Source: Phlebopus portentosus
Lineage: Eukaryota > Basidiomycota > Agaricomycetes > Boletales > Boletinellaceae
Reading direction: 5' to 3'
Assembly (NCBI GenBank): GCA_037892935.1
Contig: JAYXKI010000011.1
Span: 682,001-746,000 of the forward strand
Length of the DNA: 64,000 nt
Positions within the stretch are counted from its first letter, which is position 1; every line of letters starts with the position of its first letter. Both the position numbers and the translations under genes were made by a program. This document shows positions 13,000 to 25,025 of this stretch, piece by piece. The notes under the pieces are model-generated. The model was given only the letters and a program-made list of their open reading frames with translations, was not told the origin of the DNA and did not search any database.

Positions 13000-14919
13000 T
13001 CACTCAGTCACGTCTTTCATAGCCCAACCTTGTACCTTCTTTATCAATTCCTTAAGATACTCAACCTCACCTTTATCGCCTTTTTCCTCCCCTTTCTTTT
13101 TCTCCCCTACAAGTCTCTTAACAAATTCTCCCAGGAGAGTATCTCTCCTTTTCTTGACGTCTTGCTCGAAGCTGACGCCGTTTATATCAATGTTGTCGAA
13201 GTCGTCCCTCTTTTTCTCCCATACACTTTTCGTCCACCCGTACTTGTTTTCGCAAAGATTCACAGCTTCTTGCGCTTCCTTCTTGCATCTCTCAATAATT
13301 TTTGCTCGAGAAGGAGGCGCGTCGCGCGTCGCTGCTGTTTACGGATTCAATGTCAAAGTCGTCCACCAAGTTCGACGGCTGGTTCACTTGAGGACTCTTG
13401 TGGCGTGTACGATAATAGCCCTGCCTTGAACCTGAATTACCTGTAGGAATAGAGTCTTTCCTCGATGTGTATCTAGGATCAGGTTTTGTCCCCGGCATCG
13501 TTGATCTGCGAGTCTTCTTGGGTGTAGATCTCGTCCTTGGTTCAGTTTCTACTCGAGAAGGAGGAGGCGCCTTCTTGGGCCTGCTAGAGGAAGATTCTCC
13601 TGTCTTTCTAGATCGAGTCGACCCGTAATCTTCAACGTACGGGTCTTTCCTGCTCTTCGCCTTCTGTGCCTTGCGAGCTCTGCGAAAAGCCTCTGAATCG
13701 TCACTATCCTCATCCTTATAATTGGGAATTACTATAGGTTCTTCGTGTGCAAGTCTCTGAGCTCTTTCCTCCATGTCTTTTTCATACAACGATCCCCGAC
13801 CGGTGATCGGGCTACCGGGGCGATTGCGATCCCTATGCCCTTGCCCTTGCCCTTGCCCTTGCCGTTTGGGTCGCGGAGCGTTGCGTCTGTGCTCGGAGTC
13901 TGAATGTCCTCTAGATGGATGACGTTGATGTTGATGACGCCGAGTCGACGGCGATTTTGTGTGCTCCGGAGGCGGAGAACGACCACGGCGATCACGCGGA
14001 ATTACAGGTTCCGGAGAGTGAGTGCGCGCTGCACCCACGTCGTCCCGCGGGTCAACCGCCCGTCGAGGATCATGTCCAGAGCCTCTTATGGGTATGTCCG
14101 CTTCCCAGCTTTTACGCGCAGCGCCGCCTCGCGGCAATTCATCGTCAGAATCGCGACGATATTTGGCAGACTCCCGAGGTACTTCGTATATACGCTCAGT
14201 GAACCTTTCATGCTCGTAGCGCTCTGGAGAGCGATGGCGCCCCGGAGAGCGATAGCGAGGCTTGTCTCTCTCGTCCCCGTAGTCATCATACGTCTCACGA
14301 CGGCGCTCTGGCGACCTTGTATGATGACCGGAAAATGGAGCTGTGCTCGTTCTCGGAGGCCGAGGACGAATGGGCGGCGGTGATGGATCTCTCATTGTAA
14401 ATGTACGACGCACGTCAGGAATAGGCGGCGGCGAAGGAACGCGAGGAGGTGGAATAATGTCGGGATCGATTGTCGTAGATGACCGATGGCGAGACTTGTC
14501 TCTCTCGTCCTTATAGTCATCATACGTCCCACGACGGCGCTCTGGCGGCCTTGTATGATGACCGGAAAATGGAGCTGTGCTCGTTCTCGGAGGCCGGGAA
14601 CGAATGGGCGCTGGCGATGGAGGCGAATGAGGTCGAGAAAATCTCGCCTGTTTGTCATGTAAGAAGCAAATCCATGCTGGAGAAAGGATTCACGTACTGC
14701 GAGTCTGTCGTACTGAGATGATCTGTGTCCTCGAACATGGCGGATTCCCGGGGGCGGCATATCGAGAGGTGCATCCCACTGTGGTACGCCGTTAACTACT
14801 GGAACCGGTCTTCCGTCGAACGCGCTGCTCACAACCTCAGGTTCAGGTCGGAATGTATATTCATCGTCTCTGCGATGCTGCCGGTATGCTTTCCGCCCGC
14901 CAGTCCTGTAGGGATCCAT
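13000..14919 (-). CDS. Arg/Ser-rich disordered protein with a Lys-rich coiled-coil-like tail
   Basis: Starts at ATG 14919 (MDPYRTGGRKAYRQHRRDDE). A 50-bp intron (14697-14648, GTACGT..ACAG) joins the frame to a long exon ending at TGA 13000. One base in the AAAAA run (plus strand 13299-13303) must be dropped to pass from ...RRASFSSK to IIERCKKEAQEAV; the model then closes at 622 aa. The centre is full of RSPER, RSRPPRTS and PxxPxP motifs resembling splicing-factor RS regions, plus a (GQ)4 run. The last 100 residues are charged and probably helical. A segment of about 45 codons is repeated within it. No named domain was recognised; a nuclear RNA-related role is only a guess from composition. 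Confidence 0.65.
14245..14620 (-). repeat. Direct duplication inside the Arg/Ser-rich gene
   Basis: About 125 bp around 14250-14380 closely matches about 125 bp around 14490-14615, an offset near 240 bp. Both copies encode RPPRTSTAPFSGHHTR, then PERRR, then TYDDY and DERDK. The few differences include G/K in the YDDY-x-DERDK segment, so the copies have begun to diverge but keep frame. Confidence 0.85.
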
Positions 14920-16165
14920 TATCTCTAGCTGATGGTGTTGAAGACCCGCCGAAGAGGGTCTAGGGCTCCGGTAGAGTCTTACTCGTAAGTTGCGGCTTTA
15001 TATAAGGTTCTCATACACATTGCATTTTGACATATACGTGACGTATGTTATGTCTCCTATGCGCAGTCCAGGTAATTGTGCAAAGATGTTTGTCACGGAC
15101 CAGCTTGACTTATGCGAATCCGAGCTCTGACGGTCCTGCCGTGTCAATTTAGGCACGAGCGATTCGATGCTGAGCCATTGATATCGTCAGTCTCAGAGGA
15201 GTCAACGAAAGTTTCCGGCTGACACCTTCAACTTCGTGCCACAGCGCCACATAGGATGCTGAAATATTTTATCTTTGCGCACCTGAAAGCTGCATAGTGC
15301 AAAGCAACGACTGTCGAGATGTAGTGCTGCATTCCGAAATCAAGCAGATTTTATCCGGTCCATTTGCATTGTCCCCCCATGAAGCAATTTCAGCTGATAT
15401 CATTGCAATTGCAGGGTAATTATTTACCGTGCTGTGACGAACACCGGAGCTCACTGGCATGGTCCGAGTGATCGAAGATTATTTAGGCCACACTTACAGA
15501 GTGGGATAGTTACGAAATATTCCAATCGTAGGGTACGACTCGGATGGCATCGTGAGCAGGGAAGCACCTCAGAAGGATAGTGAGCGTTCTATTTTTAGAC
15601 CTCTATCATCTATGTTCTTTGAACTCTTTTGCTTCCATTACCAATCACCCTTTTTCGAGCTGTCAAATCCACTTTGGGTTTTGGACGTCTAGCCACCGAA
15701 CTGCATTGTCGAGGCAGAGGCTTGCATACGAGATCAAACCTATCATCATTTTCAAATTCAAGCCGGTCGATGCCTCGTCTCATAGTTCTGTAAAAGAAGA
15801 CCTTTCACGTTTACTCCACAATCTCCTGGCTTCTAGTCCCGAATATTCGTCCTGTCAGCGGCGTCTGGAATGTAGAGTCTCACCAATTAGTACTGTGGCG
15901 ACGTTTCACGACGTTTGATGTGTGTTACGGCTCATTTTCCCAAATCCTATCTAGTACTTTTCTGAGCTCGTATAGCACTCGTAAAGCGAATTTATTTTGT
16001 GCAAAAGCAAGATAGTAAGTACTCTTCTATGACTATCGTTAATTACGCGATGCACATTGACAGGATATTGAGATAGCAGAGAAAGAAAAGAAAAGCAAGC
16101 AGCAGCTGCAGAAACAGATAGCAACAGACGGGAAAGTAGAAGGGATAGACTTGCCTCCTTCGATC
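14920..16165. other. No gene recognised
   Basis: Between the start of the Arg/Ser-rich gene and the stop of the FunK1 kinase. Short frames on both strands lack family resemblance. It should hold the promoter of the former and the 3' end of the latter. Confidence 0.45.
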
Positions 16166-18678
16166 TTAGTTTGCTTTACAACGCTTTTGTGAAGCACCAC
16201 AAGCTTTGTCAGGCTCCTCGTACAGTCGTTTTGCGCGTTGCACACGCGATAGCTCTGAATCCTTCGAATCGTTTCCTGAGTCGTTTCCTGAGAGAAGTGA
16301 AGAAGGCGGGGTGGATTCTCCTATACGCGCGTTTCCATCTGAGCCTGTGCAATCCAAGCCCGAGCTACCGCCGTCAATACTGGTGCCTTTGGGATCTCGA
16401 TTCTTGATAGAGTTGTACTGCCCCTTATTACCCACTTTTGCATTTCTTTCCTCGGAATTTCCAATGTCTTCATCTTTCTGACTCGTGCTAGTCTTTCGAG
16501 GAAGGTCTTGGTTGCCGTCGGGATCACCAGACTGCTGGATATCCTGTTCATTCGCTGTGGTCAAGAGGGACTGGTCATTCGGTATACTGATGTCGGTAAG
16601 GCCTTCGTCGGTGTCCGGAAGCTTCAGCATCGTATCCTTGAGAGCATCGATATACCTCCGAAACACGCTATCGATATCTTTCCAATCGTGTATCGGCTTG
16701 CGGTCCTCTGGACCAGTTCCGTCGTAGTCCAAATCGTACTGGAAGAGTATCTCCCGTAGCTCTCGCAATAGCTCTTCAATGGGCTTGAAGTACCCAGGAA
16801 GAAGATCAAGTATGCCCTCCTGGAAGTATTTACAGTTGTACATCGTACTTAACTTGTGCCTAGAGAGCCAATATGCGGAACCACTGGTCATGTCGTTAGG
16901 AGCATCCCAACCGTCTAGGATTGACCCAGCGAACTTGAACTTGGATTGCGGATGACAATCTTTCGATCTAGGCCCATCTTCAGTGAGACATATCCAGACC
17001 AGGACATGGAATAGCGACTCTAGTTCGAAATAAAACTTATGTGGGCACCCGAGCGTTATAAGCAATTCTATTGCCATGAACGGTATTGTTCCCTTCACGT
17101 AAGATTAGCAACTGTTCCGAAGACTTTCGGAAACTGGTAACACACACACCATACACTCTGCCTCGTCGGATCCAACAACACCTGTGCACTCGAAGTCGAT
17201 TATGTACCCAGTTCCAACCGGGCCGTTGCATTCATCGACAATAATCAGATTGTCAATGCTGATATCGCGATGGAAATATCCGGCCATGTATAGGTCTCGT
17301 ATACCTGGAATAACAGACGAAGTCAATAGGCAGGCTCTCGGAGAGGTCAATATGCTTACTTTCTGCATAATCTTTGAAAACGGAGACAAGCTCCTTCAGA
17401 GATCGAAATTTCCTCAATCTCGTCCCGTATGGTGATAAGAGAAGCCTGAAGTGATCACGAAATATCACGCCGCCCTTCTGATGATCATTCACTTCTTTTC
17501 TGTCGGATTCAGTGTCATCGTTCTCGGGATTTTCGTGACCGACACTAAATCTGACAAGCTGAAAGTCTTCAAGCCTCACGATTTTCGGAAGGTTTTCCCC
17601 TTTCAAAAGCTCGAGCCATTCGTGTTCTTTCTTGAAATCCCGGTCAACCCATTGGTCCTTTATGACAATTTTTTCCCGGTACGCGGATGTATCACGAGAA
17701 GCACGAGGGATCCTCGACCTTCAATCTCCGAGTCTGTATGAAGCGTATCGATGATCTCGTATGCTTCGTTGTTAAGCTGAACATAGACCTTATCATCATG
17801 AAACAAAAAGGACGGATCGTGACCGAGGTAGTAGCCTTCGCCCAGTGCCATGCCGATGATGACTCGGACGAGATGTCTTGGACACCTGTGAACGTCAAAC
17901 CTCGAGGAGGCGAGAATGCCTGACCGATCGAATTTGAATAATGTCATTGTTGTGTTGGCGAGGCTGAAGCCCAGGGTAAAGCGGCGTGTATTCTGTGCTC
18001 CAAAGGTCATCCGAGCGTGTTGTTCAAGTTCTTCGGCAAAGACACTGAGAGAATGGTTCTCCGGCTTCACCACAGCAATGGCTCGGACCTGATTCCACGG
18101 GTCACGGTCGCTATCCTCGCACGGGTTGCATGGAACGAGGACAAGGTCTGGTATTTCATCAACCTGTCCAAGTTTACAAGTATAATCTTGTTCAAGAAGT
18201 GAGCAACGTCTTCGACCCATTCGCCTTCCGACTTGGGGGTCTCAGGCCAGCCCGACCACCTTTTCTCTTCTTTGAGGTAAAGCGGATCAGTCCCATTGGC
18301 AAAAAAGTCGCTTATCTCATCGAGAACAGTCATAGAGCCATCTCCCTCCTCTTGACATTTCGTGCTAGAATCATCTGTAGTGCAAAGTGAAGGGCCGCGC
18401 GGACAAAGTTCAGCGTCCGATGGCATCTCTGCTGCGTCCGGATGCACCCGCGAGGACGAGAAAATATCGAGTCCTTGGAGCTTGTCATTTTCATAGCAAG
18501 AGGCGTTGCCAGCAGAAGTGGGTGCGGACGAGGCGCATGCGATGCTGCGGTTTTCAAGCGTAGAAGCTTGCGAACCTTTGACCAGACCTATTTTGCCTTC
18601 TTGACGACGAAATCTCTCGAACAAGGCATCTGGAAACTTCTTCTCGACAAGATCTCGTATTTTCATTATCCTGACCAT
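16166..18678 (-). CDS. FunK1-type fungal protein kinase with disordered tail (two one-base frame corrections)
   Basis: Exons 18678-17360, 17304-17150 and 17092-16166. The FunK1 signs are VIKDQW (ATP-site region), AGYFHRDISIDNLI (catalytic loop), GYIIDFE (in place of DFG) and GTIPFMAIELL with YFELESLFHVLVW after it. About 130 residues rich in Asp, Ser and Gly follow the domain. The first exon needs one extra base at GG (plus strand 18168-18169) and one in the T6 run at 17669-17674; with both, FLNKIILVNLGQVDEIPDLV and HPRTGKKIVIKDQW become continuous and the model closes at 800 aa. FunK1 kinases are expanded in agaricomycetes and linked mostly by expression to multicellular development; substrates are unknown. 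The start is uncertain because the frame is open further upstream without another ATG. Confidence 0.8.
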
Positions 18679-19342
18679 GATAGAAAAATGGCTTCTCTGT
18701 TGTTGACCCTCGCGCTTCCGGACCTCTGGAGTATAAGTTACTGGTGTGGTTAATCGCGTAGCTGTCCGTGAGTAATGCCGCAGGCTCCTGAGTGCGTCGT
18801 GGAATAGACGGATAAGGCTGCTTTGCACGATTTGGAGTGAGCGAGCCCGATCCTCGCTGGATGGAAGAGAAAGGTGGAAAGGAATGTGGGTATACACCTC
18901 CAGGCGTTCGTGGCTAAAAACATGGAACGCATGTCACACGTTACTTGTCGCGTCTAATTTCCTTATTTGTACATGTTATATAATAGCGATTTCTTCCCTT
19001 CAGGATCCCTGCTGGAGAATCTGGTCGCACAATTGCTATTTTCTTACAAAATGCCTCGAAGAAGGCATTCGAAGCTCAATATCCATCGTCCTTTGAGTCT
19101 TCTAAAGATTTTTGTTAATGTCCTCGGGAATCCCGTCTGACGGAAAACTCATACACAGCCGGGTATCCAATAATAAGTACTGAGATAATGATAGACTATG
19201 GTCATGATGTCGAGTAATATTTACATCACTTATCATTTGTGAACTGACGCTATTACGCCGCCAATAACGCCAAGCAAGATGACAAACACGACTGGTAGAC
19301 ATAAGTTGGTAAGAAAAAATATATATTCGGCACTGTCATAAG
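18679..19342. other. Spacer between two kinase genes
   Basis: No coding sense beyond a possible 5' extension of the FunK1 frame up to about 18897, which has no ATG. Probably the FunK1 promoter and the 3' region of the TKL-type kinase. Confidence 0.45.
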
Positions 19343-20791
19343 CTACTCACTGAAAGCAACATATACCCGCACATCTGCCTTCCATTTGTACGTGGGTCTG
19401 GACGTACCTGGTTCGGTTCTCGAAGACTGGAAGCGATCCACCGATTCTTCTTCCAAAACTTGAAAGCGATACGTTGCTGCACTGACGTGAGACGAAGACA
19501 AAACATGTTCCAGGAGCTGGAGCTCCAACGTGAAGCTTTGTATTGAACGTCTGTTTGCCACTGGTTTCCAACAGAAAGTGCACATTTTCCAGAGTATCTG
19601 ATTCTTTATTGGCCAAACGTGAATATCTGGTGGTGTTGTCGGCAATAGCCCCTTGGATATAGCGGTGATGACTTGAACATCGTTGCTTATGTAGTGATAA
19701 GGTACCTTCCGTGTGAGAATCGACTTCGTAGCAGTATGAGTGCAGACCAATAGGGAGGCTCGATAGGAAGACTTACAAGGACGGTCATACCGAATGCCCA
19801 GACATCCGAAGCTGTCGAGTATGTAGCAGGGGATAGATCGGTTGCTCGGAGAAGTTCTTTCGACATAAATCGAAGTGTGCCTCGCAACCCACCACCGGTC
19901 AGTGAGCTACTAAAGTTGAATGATCTTGATGCCACGACCATACGAGACACGCCAAAATCACAAAGTAGCGGCCCTCCAGACTCGGAAATGAGAACGTTGT
20001 CCTGTCATTATTGAGTTAGTTTGAACATCCACGAATCCAGAAATCTAGTTGAATCGTTACGGGTTTTATGTCAGAGTGAACGATACAATTCAAATGAAGG
20101 TACGTGATACCCTCAGCAATTCCGGTGACCTAGCATGAGAATGTTACTTTTACGGACGTAGAATGACCTGCAATGCAATCTTCTTACCAGTCTCAATAGG
20201 TCAGCCTCGGGATGGGCTTCAAGGTACTTGAGAACTGTGCCATTCTCCATCCACCTCGAAACCAACGAAGGGTAATTATTGTCCTCAAGAAAGAATCCGT
20301 CCAACGGCAAGATCCGTCGGTTGTTGAGTTTCGACCAGATGTAGAGCTCTTTAGTCAATTTCTGATGACAAAATTCAATGACGTAAAGGAAATCTTTCTT
20401 TTATTGATTTTGTACCGGCGACGGTACGCACCTTCTGAAAGTCCCTATCTTCCATCACATGAAGACGCAGTCTCTTCACCGCAACCTTATAGTCTACTCC
20501 GTCGGGGCCAGTGCAATATCCGTACACGATGTCGCTGTATCCACCAGGAATCAAGTGCGAGTTATCAATCCCATGGACCTTTCCTGTAAGGTCCAAATCC
20601 GAGTGCCAATCCAATAGAGCGTGGAGCATCCCCGAGTATGGGTTCTCCAACCGCTCTTCTAGTCTTTGAAGTTCCTCAGTATCCCACTGGCTGAGAATTG
20701 GTTCCGAAGGTGACAGGCGAGTCACTGGACGTCGTTCATCGAGGGAGCGCGAATCAACCACAGTTGAGTCTGATGATACTCTTTCTGACAT
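19343..20791 (-). CDS. TKL-type serine/threonine (or tyrosine-like) protein kinase
   Basis: Five exons, 20791-20432, 20361-20188, 20129-20061, 20001-19777 and 19723-19343, sum to 1209 nt (402 aa). Kinase landmarks run in order: GGYSDIVYGY (glycine loop), VAVKRL (ATP lysine), IVHSDIKPDNVLI (catalytic loop), CDFGVSRM (DFG), GTLRFMSKELL (activation segment end) and TASDVWAFGMTVLSILTRKVPY. The catalytic loop has HSD instead of HRD and the APE site reads SKE, changes often seen in the basidiomycete TKL families. The ending is the weakest part: the stop follows a GTGAGT that could also be a splice donor. Start chosen at MSERVSSDST, which is followed by a disordered segment. It is divergent from CTP synthase with about 710 bp between the starts. 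Confidence 0.82.
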
Positions 20792-21503
20792 GTTGGCTTC
20801 GTGGATGCGGACAGGAAGGGGGAGGGGAGATAGACTTAAGGAAGTGAACGAGGCGGTGTCACGACGGAATATATGGCGGCGAACATCAGTGATTAATTGG
20901 CATTCTACAATGGCCCTGGCGCTGCACCGCATTGACCATGTTGTGCGCTCTACTTACGCTGATCCGTCTTTCGGTTGCACGCTCGCTGCCGGCTTTATCA
21001 ATTCTTCGTGGAAACGATTTCCCTCTCCGGCGCGAGTGCTGCATCGCGACAGGACAAGACGGAACAAAGCGAGGCGTAACAAGTACATGAGCGCCATGAA
21101 GATGGTTTGGAAACCTCCGTATTAACGAGGTCGGAGTACCTGTCTAATACCGGGGATTCGTTCCAACAAATCACTCCAAGTAAGTCAACGTCTTGCGAAG
21201 TCAGATGTAATGCTTTGAGATACACTCAGAACGTTGAGTACATTCCAGTCCAAGCGTCGAAAGTATACACATCCCTAGATGTCAACGCACCGACAAGGAC
21301 GGAAATATTCAAATTGGTACGTCACTGAACGATGCACAGCGTCAGGAAGTCACGTCCTTTGGAAAATATCACGTGCGCATCACATGAAATTTTGGTGCGC
21401 GTCGAGAAACATCATCGCGACGTCCAAGTCTTGAACTCCCACAACCTTCAGCTCACGCACGCGTCTGCCAACCTCTACCTCCATCTCTGTATAATTCAGC
21501 ATC
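20792..21503. promoter_or_regulatory. Shared upstream region of the TKL kinase and CTP synthase
   Basis: The two genes point away from each other, so this 712-bp stretch should hold both promoters. No TATA box with convincing spacing was found, and no coding sense was seen. Confidence 0.5.
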
Positions 21504-23915
21504 ATGACCAAGTATATTCTCGTTTCTGGAGGTGTTGTAAGCGGTATTGGAAAGGGCGTTATCGGTATGACGCGTGGCTTGACTCACAATCAGCATCGTT
21601 AATTGGAAGGTCGTCACAGCGTCCTCAACCGGTCTTCTGCTCAAAATGGCTGGACTCAAAGTTACTGCTATCAAAATAGATCCATACATGAATATTGATG
21701 CTGGAACTATGGCACCGACTGAACATGGTGAAACACGCTGCTTGCTCAGTTGTGACCGATCTGTATGCATGACTCACATCTGTTACTTAGGGGAGGTGTA
21801 CGTGCTTAATGACGGCGGAGAGGTCGATCTTGATTTAGGAAACTACGAGAGATATTTGGATGTCACGTTGACACGTGACAACAATATCACAACCGGCAAA
21901 ATCTACAAGCAAGTCATTGAGCGCGAGGTGAGTATAGTTGTATGGTAGTTATCCCTTCACCATCTCATATCGAGCAGAGGAAAGGAGACTATCTGGGAAA
22001 GACGGTGCAAATTGTCCCTCATGTAACAAACGCAATTCAAGACTGGATAGAACGCGTCTCCAAAATCCCATCCGACAATACAGGAGAGGAGCCGGATGTC
22101 TGCATCATTGAGGTTCGTTGACTATCAGATAGACACAAAGCGTGCCTCTGAATCAGGTACCAGCTGGGGGGCACCGTTGGTGATATTGAATCAGCCCCAT
22201 TCATCGAGGCTATGAGACAATTTCAATTCCGTGTGGGCCATTCGAATTTTGCACTTATTCACGTATCGATGGTGCCGGACATTCATGGCGAACAGAAAAC
22301 TAAGCCGACACAGACGACCGTTCACCAACTACGTGGACTCGGTCTGCTTCCTGACATTGTGCGCAGGGAAGGTTACTTCCGACATTCACTCCGTGCTTAA
22401 TCCGTGTTTGACAGATTGCTTGCCGTCTGATTGTTCCAAGCCCTTTGCAACCAGCAACAAAGCAGAAAATTAGTATGTTCTGCCACGTCGGTGAAAACCA
22501 GGTATTGGTGTACATGATATGGCGTCGCTGTACCACGTTCCTCTTCTGCTCGAGTCGCAGGGTATCGTTACGTTTTTACAAAAACGTCTCGAACTTCCTG
22601 AGATGGACCAATTACCTAAGCCAATGACGGAGAAAGGGCTCAGCATCAGCAAACGATGGAAAGAGCTCACACGCGGCCAAGAGCGTTTGTTCGATACAGT
22701 GTCGATTGCGTTGGTAGGAAAGTACACTGTCCTCAAGGACTCGTACATGTCAGTCATCAAAGCGCTCGAACACTCAGCATTCCGCTGTCACAGAAAGCTT
22801 GAGATCAAGGTAACTAGCTCTGTTTTCATTTTTAAGCTTTCACTGAATCAAAGCAGTGGGTAGAATCCTCAGATTTGGAGCCTGAAACACAGGAGTCCAA
22901 TCCTGTCAACTACCATGATGCATGGCGAGCAGTTGTCGGCGCAGGGTAAGTCTTGCTTCGAATAGCACTGTAGTCGTGAGATACATTTTCATGAACTAGC
23001 GGTATTCTTATTCCTGGAGGATTTGGTCAGCGCGGCACCGAGGGAATGATACAGGCAGTGAAGTGGGCACGGGAGCAGAAGATACCCTTCCTTGGTGTCT
23101 GTCTGGGTTTCCAAGTTGCAGTCATCGAATGGGCACGTAATGTTTTGGGCATACCGGGTGAGTCTATAAACTGCATCGTTCCTAGACTGGTCATGACGGA
23201 ACTCCCGCGAGCAGAAGCGGGATCGGGAGAGTTCTCAGATGAAGATGAAAACTCCGTCGTCATTTTTATGCCAGAGGGATCGCGAACTCAGATGGGTGGA
23301 ACAATGCGCCTTGGGTTACGTCCTACGGTTTTCACCCCTGATGAAAATGTGAACTCCAAGATACGCGCATTGTACGGAGGAGCAGACAAGATTTGGGAGC
23401 GTCACCGCCACCGATACGAGGTTGCTCCTCGCTATGTCCAAAGGCTTGAAGAAAGCGGCATGCGCTTCGTTGGAAAAGACGAGAAAGGAGAGCGTATGCA
23501 AATAATGGAGCTTGAAGGTAAGTATCACTTCATGAGTCTACGCGACAGCATGTGACGTTTGATTGCTATAGATCATCTGTTCTTCGTTGGACTACAAGCA
23601 CATCCAGAGTTCTGCTCTCGGCCACTGAATCCTTCGCCTCCTTTCCTTGGATTCGTCGCAGCAGCCTGCGGGCCACAAGAGCTCGCAGAGCAATGTGACC
23701 TACAACGACAATCCTTCGTGCCACCACATCCACCTGGCTCGATGCTCGATGAGCAAGCTATAATAGACAATCAGGCGAAATCGGGTGTACTTGTAAGGGC
23801 AGATTCACCCGCGAATGGGCTCAAAGCCAACGGCATTGTCAATAGTGTCAATGGTGGTCAATGGTGTCAATGGTGTCAATGGCGCGTGAACTCCAGTTGC
23901 AAATCTTGCTTTTGA
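21504..23915 (+). CDS. URA7: CTP synthase (one-base frame correction needed)
   Basis: Makes CTP from UTP, ATP and glutamine in the cytosol. Ten exons: 21504-21564, 21620-21727, 21791-21927, 21978-22112, 22164-22358, 22415-22809, 22857-22945, 23000-23157, 23215-23517, 23572-23915. The synthetase part begins [20 protein letters not shown], then [23 protein letters not shown] and KISMFCHV. The glutaminase part has PGGFGQRG, the nucleophile in GVCLGFQ and HPEF. At 22507-22508 the frame breaks between ENQVL and [15 protein letters not shown]; one G added to the GG run repairs it, and the model then closes at 641 aa. The intron at 23158-23214 is 57 bp and open in frame, so retention would add 19 residues. 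The C-terminus runs through a GTCAATGGT repeat and may also be misframed. The enzyme is essential, so the break is probably a sequence error. Confidence 0.95.
23837..23888 (+). repeat. GTCAATGGT minisatellite at the CTP synthase 3' end
   Basis: Five 9-nt units with small changes, with one extra G between the second and third. Without that G the units would read VNG repeats ending in VNGA and a TGA at 23886-23888. As written they shift to [10 protein letters not shown] and run to the stop at 23915. Confidence 0.8.
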
Positions 23916-24144
23916 TAGAATGTATTTCTTCGTGGTTTTGTCCGATGTTCTGTCGCAAGTTCATATATATGTATGTAACGATACAACAATATATATACCA
24001 TATTGAATCATTTGTATATTTGAAGCTTTCTTGAGGCCGTATCGACTTACGGGATGCGATTCACCACGCACACTATTGCATCAAGACAACATCGCACAAC
24101 TGCATAACTCAAAGCAATCACTAAAGTAATACATGGAAGCGAAG

Positions 24145-25025
24145 TCAAAAGTGTTGCTTGAACATGAATTGGAAACTGTACTGTTTAGTGTCAGGATCCC
24201 AGTGCGACCAATTCCATCCACCCTCGTCTTCATCTTCATCCTCGAGTTCTCGGGAGGGGATACGAAACGCTATGGTCTCGTACGGTTCGGCAGCAACCTG
24301 TATCACGACCAACTTCCTGAGTTCCATGTGAAGAAAAATGGTAAAATTTGGACTCACAATGAGGTATTGGTAGGCCCTATTCGGAGGCTCCCTCTTTTGC
24401 TCCCAACAACTCATGAACCTCCGTCTCGGCTTGACTCCGTCCTTGATCTGCGGTAGATGCACCTGCACCATCATTCCTTCTTGCCGCGTTTCCGGGTCAC
24501 GGACTTTCGTAACACGATAGCCCGGTCTTCCGATCTTGAGGAACACCTTGCGCTGTACATTCGTTTGTTGCGGGGCGATCATCAACTGCGCATCTTTCAT
24601 GTCTCGCGCAGCACGACGAGCCAAGTTCGTTTGGTGCTTTTTACCTTGCGTATGGGCTAGGTACGACCCTTCGTTCGTGTGCAGCGTCAGGCAAAGACGA
24701 CATTCGAGAGAACCAAGATGGTTCCTCAGGATATATGGATCCTGCAATACATTAGAAACGAGTCTAAAAAGTCTTACAGTGTGTTCCCATACCTTTGCGA
24801 GATCAATGGTCTCCATGGCCAGCTTCCTGAGACGCTCTCTCCTATCTACATTTGTCTCCGAAGCACCAGCTACACCTCCACCACCGAACTTTGAACCGAC
24901 ACGATTCTGTTCGCAGAGAAATCAGATCTCAAATACGGAATAAAACGAATGCAACCAATACCTGAAAATCTGAAGGGGATATTAGCAGAGTACATGGGAT
25001 ATATGATAGCTATTCACTTACCCAT
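24145..25025 (-). CDS. PRP11: Splicing factor 3A subunit 2 (SF3A2/Prp11)
   Basis: Part of the SF3A complex of the U2 snRNP, acting in prespliceosome assembly in the nucleus. Five coding exons, 25025-25022 (ATG plus one base), 24969-24962 (8 nt), 24906-24793, 24741-24358 and 24297-24145, sum to 663 nt (220 aa). The N-terminus reads MDFQNRVGSKFGGGGVAGAS and the family block DRRERLRKLAMETIDLAKDP. The U1-type zinc finger is CRLC with LAHTQGKKH. AAEPYETIAFRIPS and HWDPDTKQYSFQF near the C-terminus are also typical. The human protein carries a long proline-rich tail that is absent here, as in yeast Prp11. The start is fixed by the match across the first two tiny exons. It converges with CTP synthase, 229 bp apart. 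Confidence 0.95.

Noticed and set aside
13030..13446. A 138-codon plus-strand frame rich in Phe, Leu and Ser
   Set aside because: It is the complement of the Lys/Glu-rich tail of the minus-strand gene and has no splice or start support.
18164..18177. A 14-nt GT..AG segment that would restore the FunK1 frame if treated as an intron
   Set aside because: Far too short for a fungal spliceosomal intron. A missing G in the adjacent GG run explains the same frame change and matches other sites in the window.
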